Source of the DNA: Chaetoceros tenuissimus
Lineage: Eukaryota; Bacillariophyta; Thalassiosirophyceae; Chaetocerotales; Chaetocerotaceae
Reading direction: 5' to 3'
Assembly (NCBI GenBank): GCA_021927905.1
Contig: BLLK01000045.1
Span: 62,001 to 126,000 of the forward strand
DNA: 64,000 bases
This document shows, piece by piece, positions 9,497 to 22,300 of the stretch. Under the pieces are notes generated by a model. The model made no database searches, was not told the origin of the DNA, and saw nothing but the letters and a program-made list of their open reading frames with translations. The translations under genes and the position numbers were made by a program. Each line of letters begins with the position of its first letter. The first letter of the stretch is position 1.

Positions 9497-12400
9497 ATGG
9501 AGAAAGCTGAAAATCAAAGCGACCTACTTGGGGAAGACATACTTTCCTTTAGTGATAGCAGTGATGACGAGGAGGCACCACTGACAACACAGTTTCAACA
9601 ACCTGCCGTGGATAGCCATCTTGAAGTTACAAGTAATGGCAATGATAGTGGGTCAGGAAGCAAAAATAGTCGAAGCGGCAGAAATAGTGGATCCAGTAGG
9701 ACAAGTAGTAGATCCAATGGAAAATATTCAAGTCAACCCTACACCTATGGCAGCTTTAATTCACCAACAAGTTCGTTAGGAAATTCCACAGATTATGATC
9801 GCAGCGAGCATGATCCAGTAAAGAAACAGCTACGGTCAATGAATAGAGGTACCATTGACGCGCTTCGAGAAGGCGGGTCCGTGTTGGCAACTGATGAAAA
9901 TAGAACTCTTTCCACGATTTTACTCTCAGTCATTTTAACTTGTGCATTTTCAATTGTGTTTATGGCAAATTCGATGACATCTTCTATGAATATGAATTCA
10001 ACAAATCGAAGTACTACTTACTCAAGCCCAGACAAAATGGAATATTTTCCATTGCCTGATGGAACAACATTTTTAGCTGGAGGTGGCTTGTCTTCAGCAT
10101 TTCAGACGTCACAGTATGTTCCATTTGAAACGAAGGATCGTCAACGTGATAGCAATACTCCAGCATCAGAAATCATATTTCCCGACCTATTTCACTCATC
10201 ATTGAGATTCTTTCGAAACACGACAGATGCTTCCTTGAATGAAACTTCTTCTCTATTTCCACTCATGAAAGTCCCTATTCCCACAGGGGCTTTCTGGACG
10301 AATCTCGTCATCAAGCCAACTGCGGACCGTGAATTCTCTTACCCAATTATGACATATCCATATGCTTTCAAATGGAATCCTACCATGATGCAAATCAGTT
10401 ACCCGCCTCTTCGGAGGCTCACTGATGACATTTCAATAAGAGATATATTCAATCCAGATATGACTTTTGGTACAGAAGAACCAATCACGAAACGCAATGT
10501 AATCAGGTTTGACCCACTCAGCGTGACTCTACGTTTTTATGGCGATCAAGTAAATGAGCAAATTGAAATGCATGATACTCAACCTGATCCACAAACTTCT
10601 TATTGGGAGACCTATCTTGTACAAGGTTCCCCTTACGTCACAATGAAAGTGAAAGAACTAACACCTGTGATCACTGCATTATCAATTTTTGACTCTATTT
10701 CTTGCCCAAGTCATGAAAAGTAAGTTCAATTGTGGATTTTGCTATGGATATCATGTTCAGACTTTTCTAACAGTTTTCATCTTTATAGGAATACTACTGA
10801 TATCGAAAATGATGTTTGTATGAGAAAGGAGGTGAGTTGGAATAATCATTTCGTAGCAAGTATTCTTTAAACTTTCAGTCCATTCTTATTTGTCGAACAT
10901 TGACTAAATAACAGTCCAAGGAAAATACATATGAGTCAACTTTCTTTGGTGTACAATTTGTTGTAAAGACCGAAGAAAATCTTACTTGGTTGGTATTTGC
11001 AAGTGAACCGATTGAAATCACCCTAGATCAATCGAGACGAAACATTAGATCAACTTCAAAATACAGTGGAATCATTCGTTTGGCGCTAGCGCCTCCGCCT
11101 CTGGAGGGTACTTCATTGAAGAGAAATGGAAACAAGTATGAAAGCATTTCCCTTTCTGAGTCAATTGGAGTGAAGAGATTGATCTACCATGCTCATACTT
11201 ATCCAGTTAGCTCTGATTTATCTTGGGACTTTTATGATGTACAGACTTCTCCTGCGTACAAAATAATGAATGCCAATAATCGCGAATTTGCAAATACTGT
11301 GTTGGATATGATGGAATCTGTTACAGTTGCGAACATAAATTTTGATTTTAATACGAGATCAATGAATGATGATATTGACAAAATGAACAAAGCATCACCT
11401 GCAGTCCATGACGAGAACTTGCTTATGATGGCGTTACCACATCATGCACAAGTACTACCGTACAAGAGTATTCTCCAGAATTTCGATTTAGAATACCAAT
11501 GTATCAAGGGTGTAATGTCTCCAGTGGTTGGTGAACGCTGGACCTACAACGAACACCTCACAAATATTGATTTGGACAGTGAACAAGACATTAAAAATAT
11601 CGAAAGGATGGACGGCGGAACACGACAAGTTATTCTGAAACAGGTAGAACTTGACATGAATAGGGTTCTACCTACATTAACCGAGAATGTGTATGGCTTT
11701 GGAAAACAGACCGCTCGTCTTTCACAGCTCTGTCACATTGTATCTCACCTTGAAGCCTCTGATGACGGGGGAGATCCAGTAGACAGAATCGGATCATTAA
11801 CATCAAAATGTGCAAAGCAGCTATATGATTTTCTTTCAACGTTTTTGGATGGAAAAGTTTCAGATCCCCTCGTCTATGATATTAATTTTGGTGGAATTGT
11901 CAGCCACGATGGCTTCTTAGACTCAAGTGGTGATTTTGGAAACGGCATGTATAATGATCAGTAAGTAGTTTGATATTGAATGGAAAAGTATTCCCTGATA
12001 GAGGGTCATCGTCTTAAATATTTTTATGCACAGCCACTTTCACTATGGATACATCCTTTATGCTTGTTCAATTATGGGTCGGTTGGATAATTCATTTGTC
12101 GAAAACTACGGTATCCATGTCGATTCGATAATGTATGATATAGCTCACGGTGCCAATATGGATAGCGACACTAGGGGTGGTGCTTTCTTTCCTTTCACTC
12201 GACATAAGTCTTGGTTTGACTCTCACTCTTTTGCATCTGGATTATTCCCATTTGCAGATGGCAAGTCTCAAGAGAGTTCTTCAGAAGCTGTTAATTGTTA
12301 TTATGGTGCATATCTTTGGAGTAGCCTCAGATGGGACCAAGACGAAGAAAGAGTAAACTTCGCGAAATTATTACTAGCAATGGAACTTCGAGGAGCTAAG

Positions 12401-12982
12401 ACATATTGGCACATGTTACCTCCCGAAGATTTGGACACGCAAAGTAGTCTTCATTCTTCTCAATTATATGATAATAATTTTGAAGAAGGTCTAATGGTTG
12501 GAAATCTCGGGATGACTGATGTGACTGTTGCAACTTGGTTTGGAACGAAACGGCTCTACGTACATATGATCAATTTCATGCCAGTGACTGCAATTACAAA
12601 GGAACTGTTTGACCAGGACTACATCCGAAAAGAGTTTGAAGAAATCATAAGTCCAGTATATGATTCTGTTGAAATGGCATGGCGGGGATATGTCACTTGC
12701 GATAAAGCATTTACAGACCCAAATGGTGCGTGGGTTGATGCCCAGGCATTACGAAGCTACGAACTAGATTCTGCTTTGAGCCAAAGCCAAGTATACTTTT
12801 GGATTAGTACTATGGCCGGCTTCAATATCACAAATAAAGATAGCAACACGACAATATCAATAGTTGATGATAGTGACAAAGACAATGCTTCTTGTGAAAG
12901 CAATGAGAAGTGTGCTGTAGCAGGGTTGTCTGGTCAGTGTTGCCCGACATTGGATAACACGCAGCTACAGTGCTGTAGCTGA
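9497..12982 (+). CDS. GH81 endo-beta-1,3-glucanase, membrane-anchored
   Basis: Four exons: 9497-10719, 10789-10831, 10915-11960 and 12034-12982, 1086 aa, with introns of 69, 83 and 73 nt. The second exon is only 43 nt. Residues 1-130 are Ser-rich and acidic; one membrane segment at about 138-158 predicts a type II anchor. The GH81 domain starts with the PIPTGAFWTNL block; its catalytic part has NDHHFHYGY, formed exactly across the third intron, and GKSQESSSEAVNCYYG near residue 855, which holds the conserved acidic residues. GH81 enzymes hydrolyse beta-1,3-glucan; in a diatom the natural substrate would be chrysolaminarin or callose-like wall glucan. The tail has a CCPT...LQCC cysteine motif, likely disulfide-bonded, fitting a lumenal or outside location. 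Confidence 0.9.
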
Positions 12983-13396
12983 TTTTGTTTCAAAATTAAA
13001 GTAAAGGGATTTATTCAACAGTCTAACACCAAACTGCTTTTAGTTGTATTGCAAGTTATTATCAAATTCATGCTTAGCTAGACGGGTCATAAAGTGGACG
13101 GATCTCTGACAATTAGGTTTGCTCTATTCATATTATAACACTGTGGCTATGGTCGCCTGTCTATGTTTGTTCTCTTGTATCGCATGTTCTGCTCTTTCTG
13201 TTGCCGAAAATGTGTTTTACTTTTTGGGAACTAATTTCAGTAGGTTGATTGTACAAGGAAAAGGCTCGATGCAAAGCAAGAAAAATGATTGTCAGAATAC
13301 TATGTAGAGGAAGTAAGGGATCAAATGTGAAAAAAAGATTATTCAATGAGTAAATATACAACTTCACTCAACATAATCACTTCATTACGTTACATT
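12983..13396. other. Convergent intergenic stretch
   Basis: This 414-bp gap lies between two genes that converge. A short open frame at 13119-13307 with a hydrophobic start was judged non-coding for lack of motifs. It should hold both 3' untranslated regions. Confidence 0.4.
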
Positions 13397-14215
13397 CTAT
13401 ACTGTTTCGCCCATCATTTCAAGGACATATCGTCTCATCATCACTCTCTCGATAAGTTGATTCTCGATAAATGGATTAGCTTCTAAATAGTCTGAGGGAG
13501 TCATACCTATTTCATTCTTTTCTTTCAAAGAATGTAGACCTTTTCTTCTTACTATTCCATAAATAATCTCAATCAGTGGATTGATGGAAGAGCATGCTCG
13601 ATGGAGTTCAAATTCTTCACCTTGATTCATGTCCTTGACCCATTGATTGGCCTCATTTGTATTGTAATATTGGCCACTTTCGTCATGTAGCATGAACGTA
13701 GAAGCCTTGATCAATGGCGTACGGGAAAATACATTTTCATGAAGTTGTGTGTGTTGAGGAACATTGAAGATAATCAGCTTGGTATCTTGAAATGCCTCCC
13801 ATACTATTTCTCTACAAGATGGTGGAATAAAAATTGAAGTCAAAGATTCGCAGTCAGAGAATGCTATTTGTCTAATGAGCTCAAGATTTCGTGAAAGTCT
13901 CACAAATACAAGACGTTTGCAACAAAAGAAAGCATAGTCTTGGATTCTTATCACAGTATCGGCCATGATGACAGTCTCGAGTTTACCACATTGCATGAAG
14001 GTAAGAGACGGAATCACTTCAACTCCAGGTAATACGATAATGACTTCCCAAGTTTGTCTCTCTTTACGATTATGGATCAGATAATTATCAATATCATATC
14101 TATGTTCAACTAGAGTCTCTCCATTGTAAAAGAAAGTCTTTTTTCCTTTGTACATTCGTATCCCAGGAATGAACCGCTGCCATTCTTCTGTCTGCACCCT
14201 CATTATCATACACAA
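13397..14215 (-). CDS. BspA-like leucine-rich repeat protein
   Basis: Single exon, 272 aa from the first ATG; a start at 14203 (MRVQTEEWQRF) is at least as likely. Residues about 60-160 hold three to four LRR_5 units of the type LxxVxMADTVIRIQDYAF, FVRLSRNLELIRQIAFSDC and SIFIPPSCREIVWEAF. Such repeats form a curved surface for binding proteins or glycans. This family is strongly expanded in some centric diatoms, where it is usually intracellular, and no signal peptide is seen here. The C-terminal part (HRACSSINPLIEIIYGIV, then an ankyrin-like MTPSDYLEANP end) is typical of the diatom members. Partner and role are unknown. Confidence 0.8.
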   Translation of the reverse strand: MCMIMRVQTEEWQRFIPGIRMYKGKKTFFYNGETLVEHRYDIDNYLIHNRKERQTWEVIIVLPGVEVIPSLTFMQCGKLETVIMADTVIRIQDYAFFCCKRLVFVRLSRNLELIRQIAFSDCESLTSIFIPPSCREIVWEAFQDTKLIIFNVPQHTQLHENVFSRTPLIKASTFMLHDESGQYYNTNEANQWVKDMNQGEEFELHRACSSINPLIEIIYGIVRRKGLHSLKEKNEIGMTPSDYLEANPFIENQLIERVMMRRYVLEMMGETV

Positions 14216-14621
14216 GTATGAATCCTCTCAAAGCTTCCGATAGGTACTCTTCAGTGGTTCACTAGCCTGTGAATAACTATCTTTGTTTTCAATGTCTGAT
14301 CAACAAATCTGTGGTAAACGTATCTTTTGAAGTTCAGTTGATCATTGGAATTGATGATGTCGTCTCACAGGTCTCCACATCTGGCGGGTGAAAGAAGATG
14401 AAGAAGGACAACGAAGAAGAAGAGGAGTCTTATTGGCTATGCAGATAGCTGAGCAATTGTGATGTATCAATTTTGGCGCGACCGAATTTCAACAGCTGCA
14501 TTGTCGCATGATGCGATGCACCTATTTTCCTTCCTCGCGGAACGAGGGAAAGATGTGACACAAAATTCTCACATTTGTTTCAATCAGTTTTAAAACATAC
14601 CTAGATTCAAAAAGAAATAGG
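14216..14621. promoter_or_regulatory. Promoter region of LRR gene and helicase
   Basis: This 406-bp gap between divergent genes contains TTTTGGCGCG at 14471-14480, which matches the E2F consensus TTTSSCGC, and a short dyad TCGCAT-G-ATGCGA at 14504-14516. A GA-rich purine run lies near 14390-14432. No gene is seen. Confidence 0.4.
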
Positions 14622-17600
14622 ATGCTGATACGTTGTACAATTCTCGCATCATTGCTATTGCAAACTGATGCACTATCATTAGGAAGTTCTACTTCATTTT
14701 TAGGGGGGAAAGTCAGCCATAGAATTGTAATTGACAATGGGTCCTTGTCAATGCGAAAGCAAAAGGCATCTGATAAAAGAACTAGACGTATGCAGAGAAA
14801 TCAAGGAGTTGAAACAATCACAGAGACACTCCCAATGCCTGGAACTAGTCCACTGACTCCCATGGCGAAAGGTGAATGGAGACAGAAAACTATTTCAATC
14901 AAGAATCAATTTCAAGCCAATGTAAGGACAGGTGGAAGAGGTAGATCGAGGAAACGATCCATTGTGTATAGCAACCTAGCTTCGTACCATAATCAGTTTT
15001 TAGAATTATTAACCCAAGAATTTTTAGCAGAGGTAAGAGAAATATTCATGGAATCCAGTGATTCTTTCGCCAATCAGAATTTTTCGAATCATTTTTTAGA
15101 TTCATCCTAAATTCTCATGGCGTCATTGAACATCTGCTTTTCTTTGATGACGACATCACTAAAATGACTTGATTGAATTCTGATCATCACTCACTTTTTC
15201 GTCATAGGAATCTTTGGTTAGGAATAGGATTGACACCGCTGCTCAAGATTCTATGCAATCACTCTTGCTAGAGTCTTCTGGACATGCACTGTTTGATATG
15301 TATCCAGTAAGTTATCTTTGCTATGAATAATTATGGATCCAAATATCCAAGCAGACACTCACTATGTAACCAAATAGGAGAGACGTGGAAATATATTTTC
15401 TGATGAAGTTTATAGGTTGACAAAAGCAGGGGATGCTACTTCTACTTACTCATTAGATGAAGAAGGCCAGGGACAAAGTCTTCCTCAGAATAATAAATTC
15501 TCACAAAATGATGTCATTATGCTAACTAAACAACCAAAAGGAAGTGGGGATTTCTTTTCCACTTCTAGTACTCCAACAAATACGGATGCGATTACTTTAG
15601 AGGCAAGAGTGTTAGGTACTGGGCCAACATATGTTGACGTTGCTATCCCTTCTGGAAAATTTGAAATGACTTTTGGACCAGCACCAAATAATTTTGGGCC
15701 TTCGGGAAAAGGGGACAAAAATATTCGAATTCGTATGGATAGATATTTTTCAAATGTTCCATACAATAGAATGGTGGAAGCACTAGGAAAAGTTTCAAAG
15801 ATTGACGAAAACAAACGAAGTGATCATGGAAAAGAAAATACCAAAAAGGATCCAAAGCAGCGTGTATCTGCAGACAACAGTATTCGCCAGACCATTTTGA
15901 ATTCATTTGCGTACACCAACGAAGACAGTCCCATGTACAATGACTTGGAAGCATGTAAATTGAATGATTTGGCAAAGCAAATTGCGAAACCGCCGTTGAG
16001 AGATTCAGCAGAGCTTGCAAATCAAGTACTTGGATATTTGCAGACCAATCCACAAGGAATCTTTTCCGCATTCAACGGACCACAACTGTCTGCCATTGGA
16101 GCAGCACTCACTAGGAAATTGACAATGATTCACGGACCTCCTGGTACTGGAAAGACAACTGTAGCTGGTTCAATCGCTTTTGGATTTGTGCACCAATGCA
16201 GACAGTCCAAGAATTTGCCAAAGCATAGTAAGGTACTTGCAAGTGCTTTCAGTAATGTAGGTGCAGACAATCTTGCTGAGCAATTGGTCCGTTTAGGCCT
16301 GAAAGTTGTACGCGTTGGAAAGGCTTCAGCTGTATCTCCATCCTTGTGGGATTATACTCTAGATGCCGCAATTGAACGTAATCCGGAAGCCAAGAAAGCT
16401 CTCGAAGAAGCAACTCGAGCAACTTCGAATCTTAAAGGAAGCAATATTCAATCTCAAAGAAAAGGTGGCGGAAAGAGCAAAGCTGATATTGCTAGTGAGA
16501 GAAATAAGAGAGACTTGGCCACGACTGCAGTGAAGAATTCAATTGCCGCATGCAATGCAGCTGCTACAAAGGCCATGAGAGAAGCGGATGTGATTGTCGC
16601 AACATCGATTGGAGCAGCAGATCCTAGACTTTTAGCAGCATGTGGTCTTCTTGTAGATGAAGATGACTTGGTGTCTGAGCATCTGAACGGCAAGACAAAG
16701 ACAGCCGGAAAGGCCCTAAAGGACGAAGTTGCAATGTTTGCTCCTGATGGTTTGCCACCACTTAGCACACCATTTGTACTCATCGACGAGGCTTGTCAGA
16801 GTGTAGAACCAGGTTCGCTGATTCCAATTTTTGCCACAGATAGCTGTAAATCACTTGTGATGCTTGGTGATCCTTGTCAGTTGCCTCCAACAGTTATCAG
16901 CGATGATTCAGGAGTAGGGGAATCCCCTCTATCGACCTCCCTTATGTCAAGACTATCATCTGCTCTTCCGCAACCAGTTGTTGTCACTGCACAAGCAGAC
17001 AAAACACCGAAAGATGATCTATATCTCAATCTAAAGATGACGAAGCAAGCAGCATCTCTAGTAAAATACAAAGGTGGACAATCGTCTAACAATGGTTCTT
17101 ACAGGAAACGGTATTCAGGTTCAATGCTGTTATCTGTCCAATATAGAATGCATCCATCTATCGCAGCCTTTTCATCAGCAGTGTTCTATGATAGCATGCT
17201 TGCTACTCCACGCTTCCTTACCCCACAAAGAAAAGTCCCAACTGAACTCGACAGCATCTTGCCTTTGGAGAGAGATCAAGCCTCCGTCAGATTTGTAAAT
17301 GTTGCTGGGCCACAAAATGAAAAGAAGGGAGACCCTGCATCAGTAACTGGAATGTCAAAGAACGAAGTTGACCCGTCTCTGAAGAGTTCTAGCTATACAA
17401 ATGAGGCTGAAGCGGCTCAAGTCATTTCAATGTTGAAAGATTTCCTCAAGAACAGAGGAGAAGATAGCGATTCTGAAGAGTTTAAGGGATCTATTGGAAT
17501 CATTACTCCTTATTCTGGACAAGTAATATTGTTGAAAAGCTTGGTAGCATCTGATCCTGAACTAAGATCTCTTCTTCAAGAAAAGCCAATTGATATTGAG

Positions 17601-17858
17601 ATCAACTCCATTGATGCATACCAAGGTCGGGAACGTGATGTCATCTTCTTTTCCACTGTGCGCTCAAATAGAAATGGAAACGTCGGATTCTTATCGGATT
17701 GGAGAAGAATGAATGTCGCTCTTACTCGCGCAAAAGAGGCATTAGTTGTTTTTGGTGATATGGAGACCCTCGTAAATGATCACCATTGGGAAGCATTCTG
17801 CAAATGGTGCGAGAACATTGAGTGTGTTTTCGATGTTGACACAAATTTTGAAGATTGA
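14622..17858 (+). CDS. UPF1/IGHMBP2-type SF1 helicase, probably organelle-targeted
   Basis: Three exons, 14622-15032, 15208-15306 and 15378-17858, 996 aa; both introns are phase 0 (175 and 71 nt). Helicase motifs are complete: Walker A GPPGTGKTT near 422, LIDEACQ near 639, GDPCQLPPT near 666, QYRMHPSI near 758, DAYQGRERDV near 915 and NVALTRAKE near 947. The order and text fit superfamily 1B helicases of the IGHMBP2/SMUBP2 group. The first 20 residues are hydrophobic and end in TDALSLG, then comes a basic Ser/Arg-rich stretch, so a signal peptide plus transit peptide is plausible. Plants have a similar helicase predicted for the chloroplast. It may act on plastid RNA or DNA; targeting is inferred. 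Confidence 0.85.
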
Positions 17859-18207
17859 GCACCATTTTGAAAATTCTGAGTTGTACTCATTGTAATATTC
17901 TGAATAAAGATAGAAGACCATTTTTGATAGACATTCCAATGCTGACTCTTCATTATTTTTTGTCGCCATGCAGTTTCATTTTTCCTCCCTTTCCAAGTAT
18001 GTCTCTGTCGTAGACAGATGTCAAAACAGATGACGCAATCTAGATATTCTCTAGATTCGTTTTTTTATGTAGCTAGCTAGAGAAACAAAGATCCATCACA
18101 GCCACACACGCATCTTCAAACTACTTCATTTCCCTCCAACTCTCCAATTTTTAGAACTTTTGGTAATAAAAGGTAAAACTTAAGTACACCTAACTAAATT
18201 TGAAGAA
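17859..18207. other. Intergenic region, helicase to HisG
   Basis: It holds the helicase 3' end, with an AATAAA at about 17902, and the HisG promoter. TAGCTAGCTAG at 18070-18080 includes a CTAGCTAG palindrome. No gene is seen. Confidence 0.4.
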
Positions 18208-19196
18208 ATGTCAGCTGCAAACTCAAGTCCAGAAGGAAACTGCAAATTTGCGATCCCGAAGAAGGGACGTTTGTTTCAAAAAGTAGACGATCTTTTGAAG
18301 GGAGCAGGAATTGAGTACACTCGTGCTCCACGTTTGGATGTTGCTGTGTGTAAAGATCTTCCAATTACTCTTGTATTCCTTCCAGCTTCAGATATTGCAA
18401 AATACGTAGGAGAAGGAAATGTTGATATTGGTATCACTGGACTTGATGTTGTCGAAGAGAGTGCCGTGAAGGTTGATAGAGTTATGGACCTAGGTTTTGG
18501 CGCATGTAAATTATGTGTCCAAGCTCCAGTAGCAGACAAGATCACTGATGTATCTACTTTGGCAGGAGGAAGAATTGTAACAAGTTTCCCAGTTTTGTCT
18601 AAGCAGTTCTTTGCTAAGTTTGATAAGGAAAAGGGAGTAACTACCAAGATCACTGAAGTTTCAGGATCTGTAGAAGCGGCTTGTGGACTTGGTCTAGCAG
18701 ATGCTGTTGTAGATCTTGTTGAAACTGGAACAACAATGAGAGTAAGTCTTTACTGGAATATATAAATATATGAGGTGTTGGGATGATCGGTATAATTGTA
18801 TTCCTGTGTTTTTCATGCACTAATTGCTTTCATCTTTTGTAGGCGGCTGGATTGGAAGTAGTTGGAGAAGTACTTGCAACAGAATCTATTTTGATTTCAA
18901 ACCCTAATTGCGGTCACCCAGATATTGTCAAAATGCTTACTAGAAGAATTGAGGGATACATGGTAGCAAAGAAGTATGTTATGATTTCCTACAATATTTC
19001 GAACGACCTTCTTGAAGCAGCATTGAAGATCACGCCGGGAAAGAAGTCTCCAAATATCACAGCTCTTGCTGAGACTGATTACAAGGCAGTTACATGTTTG
19101 GTATTGAAGAAAGAAATGAACAAGAAAATGGACGAACTTCACGATATTGGTGCGACAGATATTTTGACATTTGCCTTATCGAATACTAGAATGTAA
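18208..19196 (+). CDS. hisG: ATP phosphoribosyltransferase, HisG
   Basis: Two exons, 18208-18741 and 18843-19196, 295 aa, 101-nt intron in phase 0. The N-terminal part has AIPKKGRLF and GEGNVDIGITGLDVVEE; the PRPP loop lies around LGLADAVVDLVETGTTMR at the exon junction. The C-terminal 75 residues form the extra domain of the long HisG type, which carries histidine feedback control, so no HisZ partner is needed. It catalyses the first committed step of histidine synthesis (ATP plus PRPP). The protein starts MSAANSSPEGN, without a plastid leader in this model, so it may be cytosolic or lack a 5' exon. Codon use is biased, which suggests good expression. Confidence 0.9.
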
Positions 19197-19304
19197 GAAG
19201 TCCACTCATTATTGAGAGGATTTAATAAATTGTATATCAGGAACAGAAAATTGCTCTTTATCTTACTTTTTCTCTCTATTTTCGATACTATGAGCCTCAT
19301 ATTC

Positions 19305-22300
19305 CTAGCTTACAACCCATGGGTTCTCTTCAATGAATGCATCAATTTTGGATAGGGCATATTTGTACCCTATGTTTACAATTTCATCGAACTTGTCATA
19401 TTCAAGTGTTCCGTATTCCCCAACAGGAGGTGTAAGGAAAAGGTCAACAGAGTTCATGATCTCGCTTCGATGGTTCACTGATGAGACCCAAATCAGTCTC
19501 TGAGATAAATCGCCCATTGATTGGACCCTAACTGTTTCCTTAAATGGATTGAGACTATTGAGAAGTAACCATAGGCCTGAGAGACTAGTTCCGTATTCGT
19601 AGAAATCATTGTCATCTTGCTTTGACACGTCCACTGCAATTACCGCTTTAGCTGAGAAATCATGATGTAAAATATCTCCAGGAACAACGTTCGTGTAGCC
19701 ACCATCTACAAGTAAGCGGCCTTTTTCAGCAATAGGGGGCAAGTACCCGTGGAGACTCATGGAAGCTCGAACGTACTTCCAACAAGGACCTTTGGTATGA
19801 ATTACTCGTGCACAGTGGTTGAGATCTGTAGATACACAGAAATAATTCAAAACAAGATCAGTTATGTTTGTGTTCTCGCCAATACAATCTTTGATACCTT
19901 GGTTGAAACGACTGCCATTGAAATAACTGACAATAGGAAGAGTAAGATCCAATATCTTTTCTTTTTTACTTGCCATCATGTCAGCCATTTGTCGACACGA
20001 ATTTTCTACCATTTCGTAGGAATCTGGATTCTTGGCAAACAGAGCTGAAATAAATGCTCCTTGTGATGTGCCTCCAGTAATGTCAACAGTTATGCCTTTT
20101 TCCATAAGGACTTTGATAATTCCAATATGCGCTAAACCACGAGCACCTCCTCCACCCAATGCTAGTCCTAGGGAACGACCAGTAATTCTCCTACACATTC
20201 GTGCAACGTCCTTCTCGTAAGAAGTAGAGCTTTGGATGTTTAAAGATTGCTGCACTCTTAGGATATGCTGGCCCTCAAGAAAGTTACTTCTATCTATCCA
20301 TTCACTCAATTCTTTGCATATAGGCATTCTTGAGCTGCCATCCTCTTCTACTTCCTGAAGAACAAGAACTTGACAATACCTAATGAGAGATTTCTTCGAA
20401 GCCCAGGATAAGTATCTTTCTAAATGATCACAGGAAGGTGCACTACTAGCATCAACTACCAACAAAACACAGTCACTCTGTTGTATACAGATTTTTGTCC
20501 ACCAATCCAGTTTATTGTCAGCCTGATACAAGGTCAGCCTATGGCTTTCTTCGATCTCCCCTAGCAATCTTGAAAGTTTCATTTCTTGAAATGCATTTTG
20601 AAGATTGAAATTCACTTTTCCTATACTTTCTTGTATGAAAGGTTTCGTCACCAAAGTACATGGTGCTAACTTTTGAAGACCATCAGAAATACTGTTGGTA
20701 AAGTTGGTTGCTTTCTCCTTTGAATCGAAACAAAGTGGCACAACTGAAATTGTCGCAACGGTTAGATCCATGGGAGAATTTGTTGCAAAGGATCTCGTAA
20801 CCGTGGCCTTTTTGTTTTTGTGCTTAATTTTTCTTGTCGCAATTTGTTTCGCGAAATACACTGCAGTTTGAGGAAAGACATGCATCACGTATTCCAATAT
20901 ATTTAAAGGAACAACGGCAAGTTCACTATTACGAACTGCAAAAATGTCGTGTGCATATTTCTCTCCTATTAAAACGAGAGTCTCTCCAATGCATGCTCCT
21001 CTACCAAATTCATCTTCTCGATTTGTCATTGCACGACTTGCAATACGGCCAGGGGTTTTAGCAGCTTGTAGACGGCCGCTAAGGACAACATGCATTTTGG
21101 TACAAAGCTCATTTTTCTTGATTAAGGAAGTACCAGCTTGGATATGCATCCATTCAATCCCCCAGTCGAACAGGTGAACAAGAGGTGAAAAGTCAACAGT
21201 CAGAATTTTGGCTACACAATTCATCAAAATATCCGAGTGGGTATCCACTAAAGCCCTAAAAGTTTCCTTTGGTACACGGAATAATGTAGCTGGCTGTGTC
21301 TTCCCTGAACGCCACGTGACAAAGGAAAGTTCGTCTGTAAAGCATGACATTGCTCCCACAAAGTCACCTGCAAAAACGTTGTACAGAAGTCTGTAAGCAT
21401 CGTCTTCGTCATTGTGGGAATAGATGTTAGTTTTGACTCCCTGTTCAATTGTCTTTTCTGAAACTACTTCTATGACCCCATCCAATACAAAGTATAGATA
21501 ATCTGACTTGACATTTGCAGAAACAAGGACTTCTCCAGGTGGTACAACAATAACAGATGAAGAATTCTTGATAATGTCAATAACATCACTTTCTGACTCT
21601 TTCGATCCAAGTGAATTTGCAATGACACTCGCAGTAGCCTCCATTAATTCATCTCCTACCCTCATACAGCCATACTGATCCGTAGAAGTCTCCTTCACTT
21701 TGTTTGCGATTTCTTCTAGTCGAACCTTTTTCTGAAGTGAAGTAGTGAATTCTTGGAAACTTTCCCGGTTAGGAATTGGATTCTTTCCATGTGAATACAG
21801 TATGTCAAATCCAAGGCCGAGATTCTTCACCAAAGTTTGAATCGTAACTCTTTGGGAACGAGCAAGTATTGTTTGAGCAATCACATGAATATCACGTGGG
21901 TAAGATTTAAGCAATAAATACAAAGAATTCTTTGGAATCTTGATCAGTTTGGTATTATCCGCGGTAGCTTTCGCAGTAACATTGATGGTATGAATTTTGC
22001 TCTTGCTTGGGAACATGGTTGAATCATTCAGTTGCTCTTTCTCTTGATACACTTGTACAAGACTTGCTAAAGTCGAAAGCAATGAGGTGAGAATGTCACC
22101 TTTCCCCGCTGTCAAATTTACTTCTTCCTTTCCAGGCAAAGATGATGATAGAGCACAAGAGAAATTCACTTTTCCTTCCATTACAATGTAGAGTGATCCA
22201 TCAAAGTCATCATCTGCAAAAAGATCTGTACCTGCCTTCTCTAAATGGATATGCTCCATCATCGATAGGCACATTAAAAATGCTCCATCGCTAAGATACG

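Noticed and set aside
13119-13307. Short hydrophobic open frame between two convergent genes
   Set aside because: It lacks a good start and any motif and lies where both 3' untranslated regions should be.
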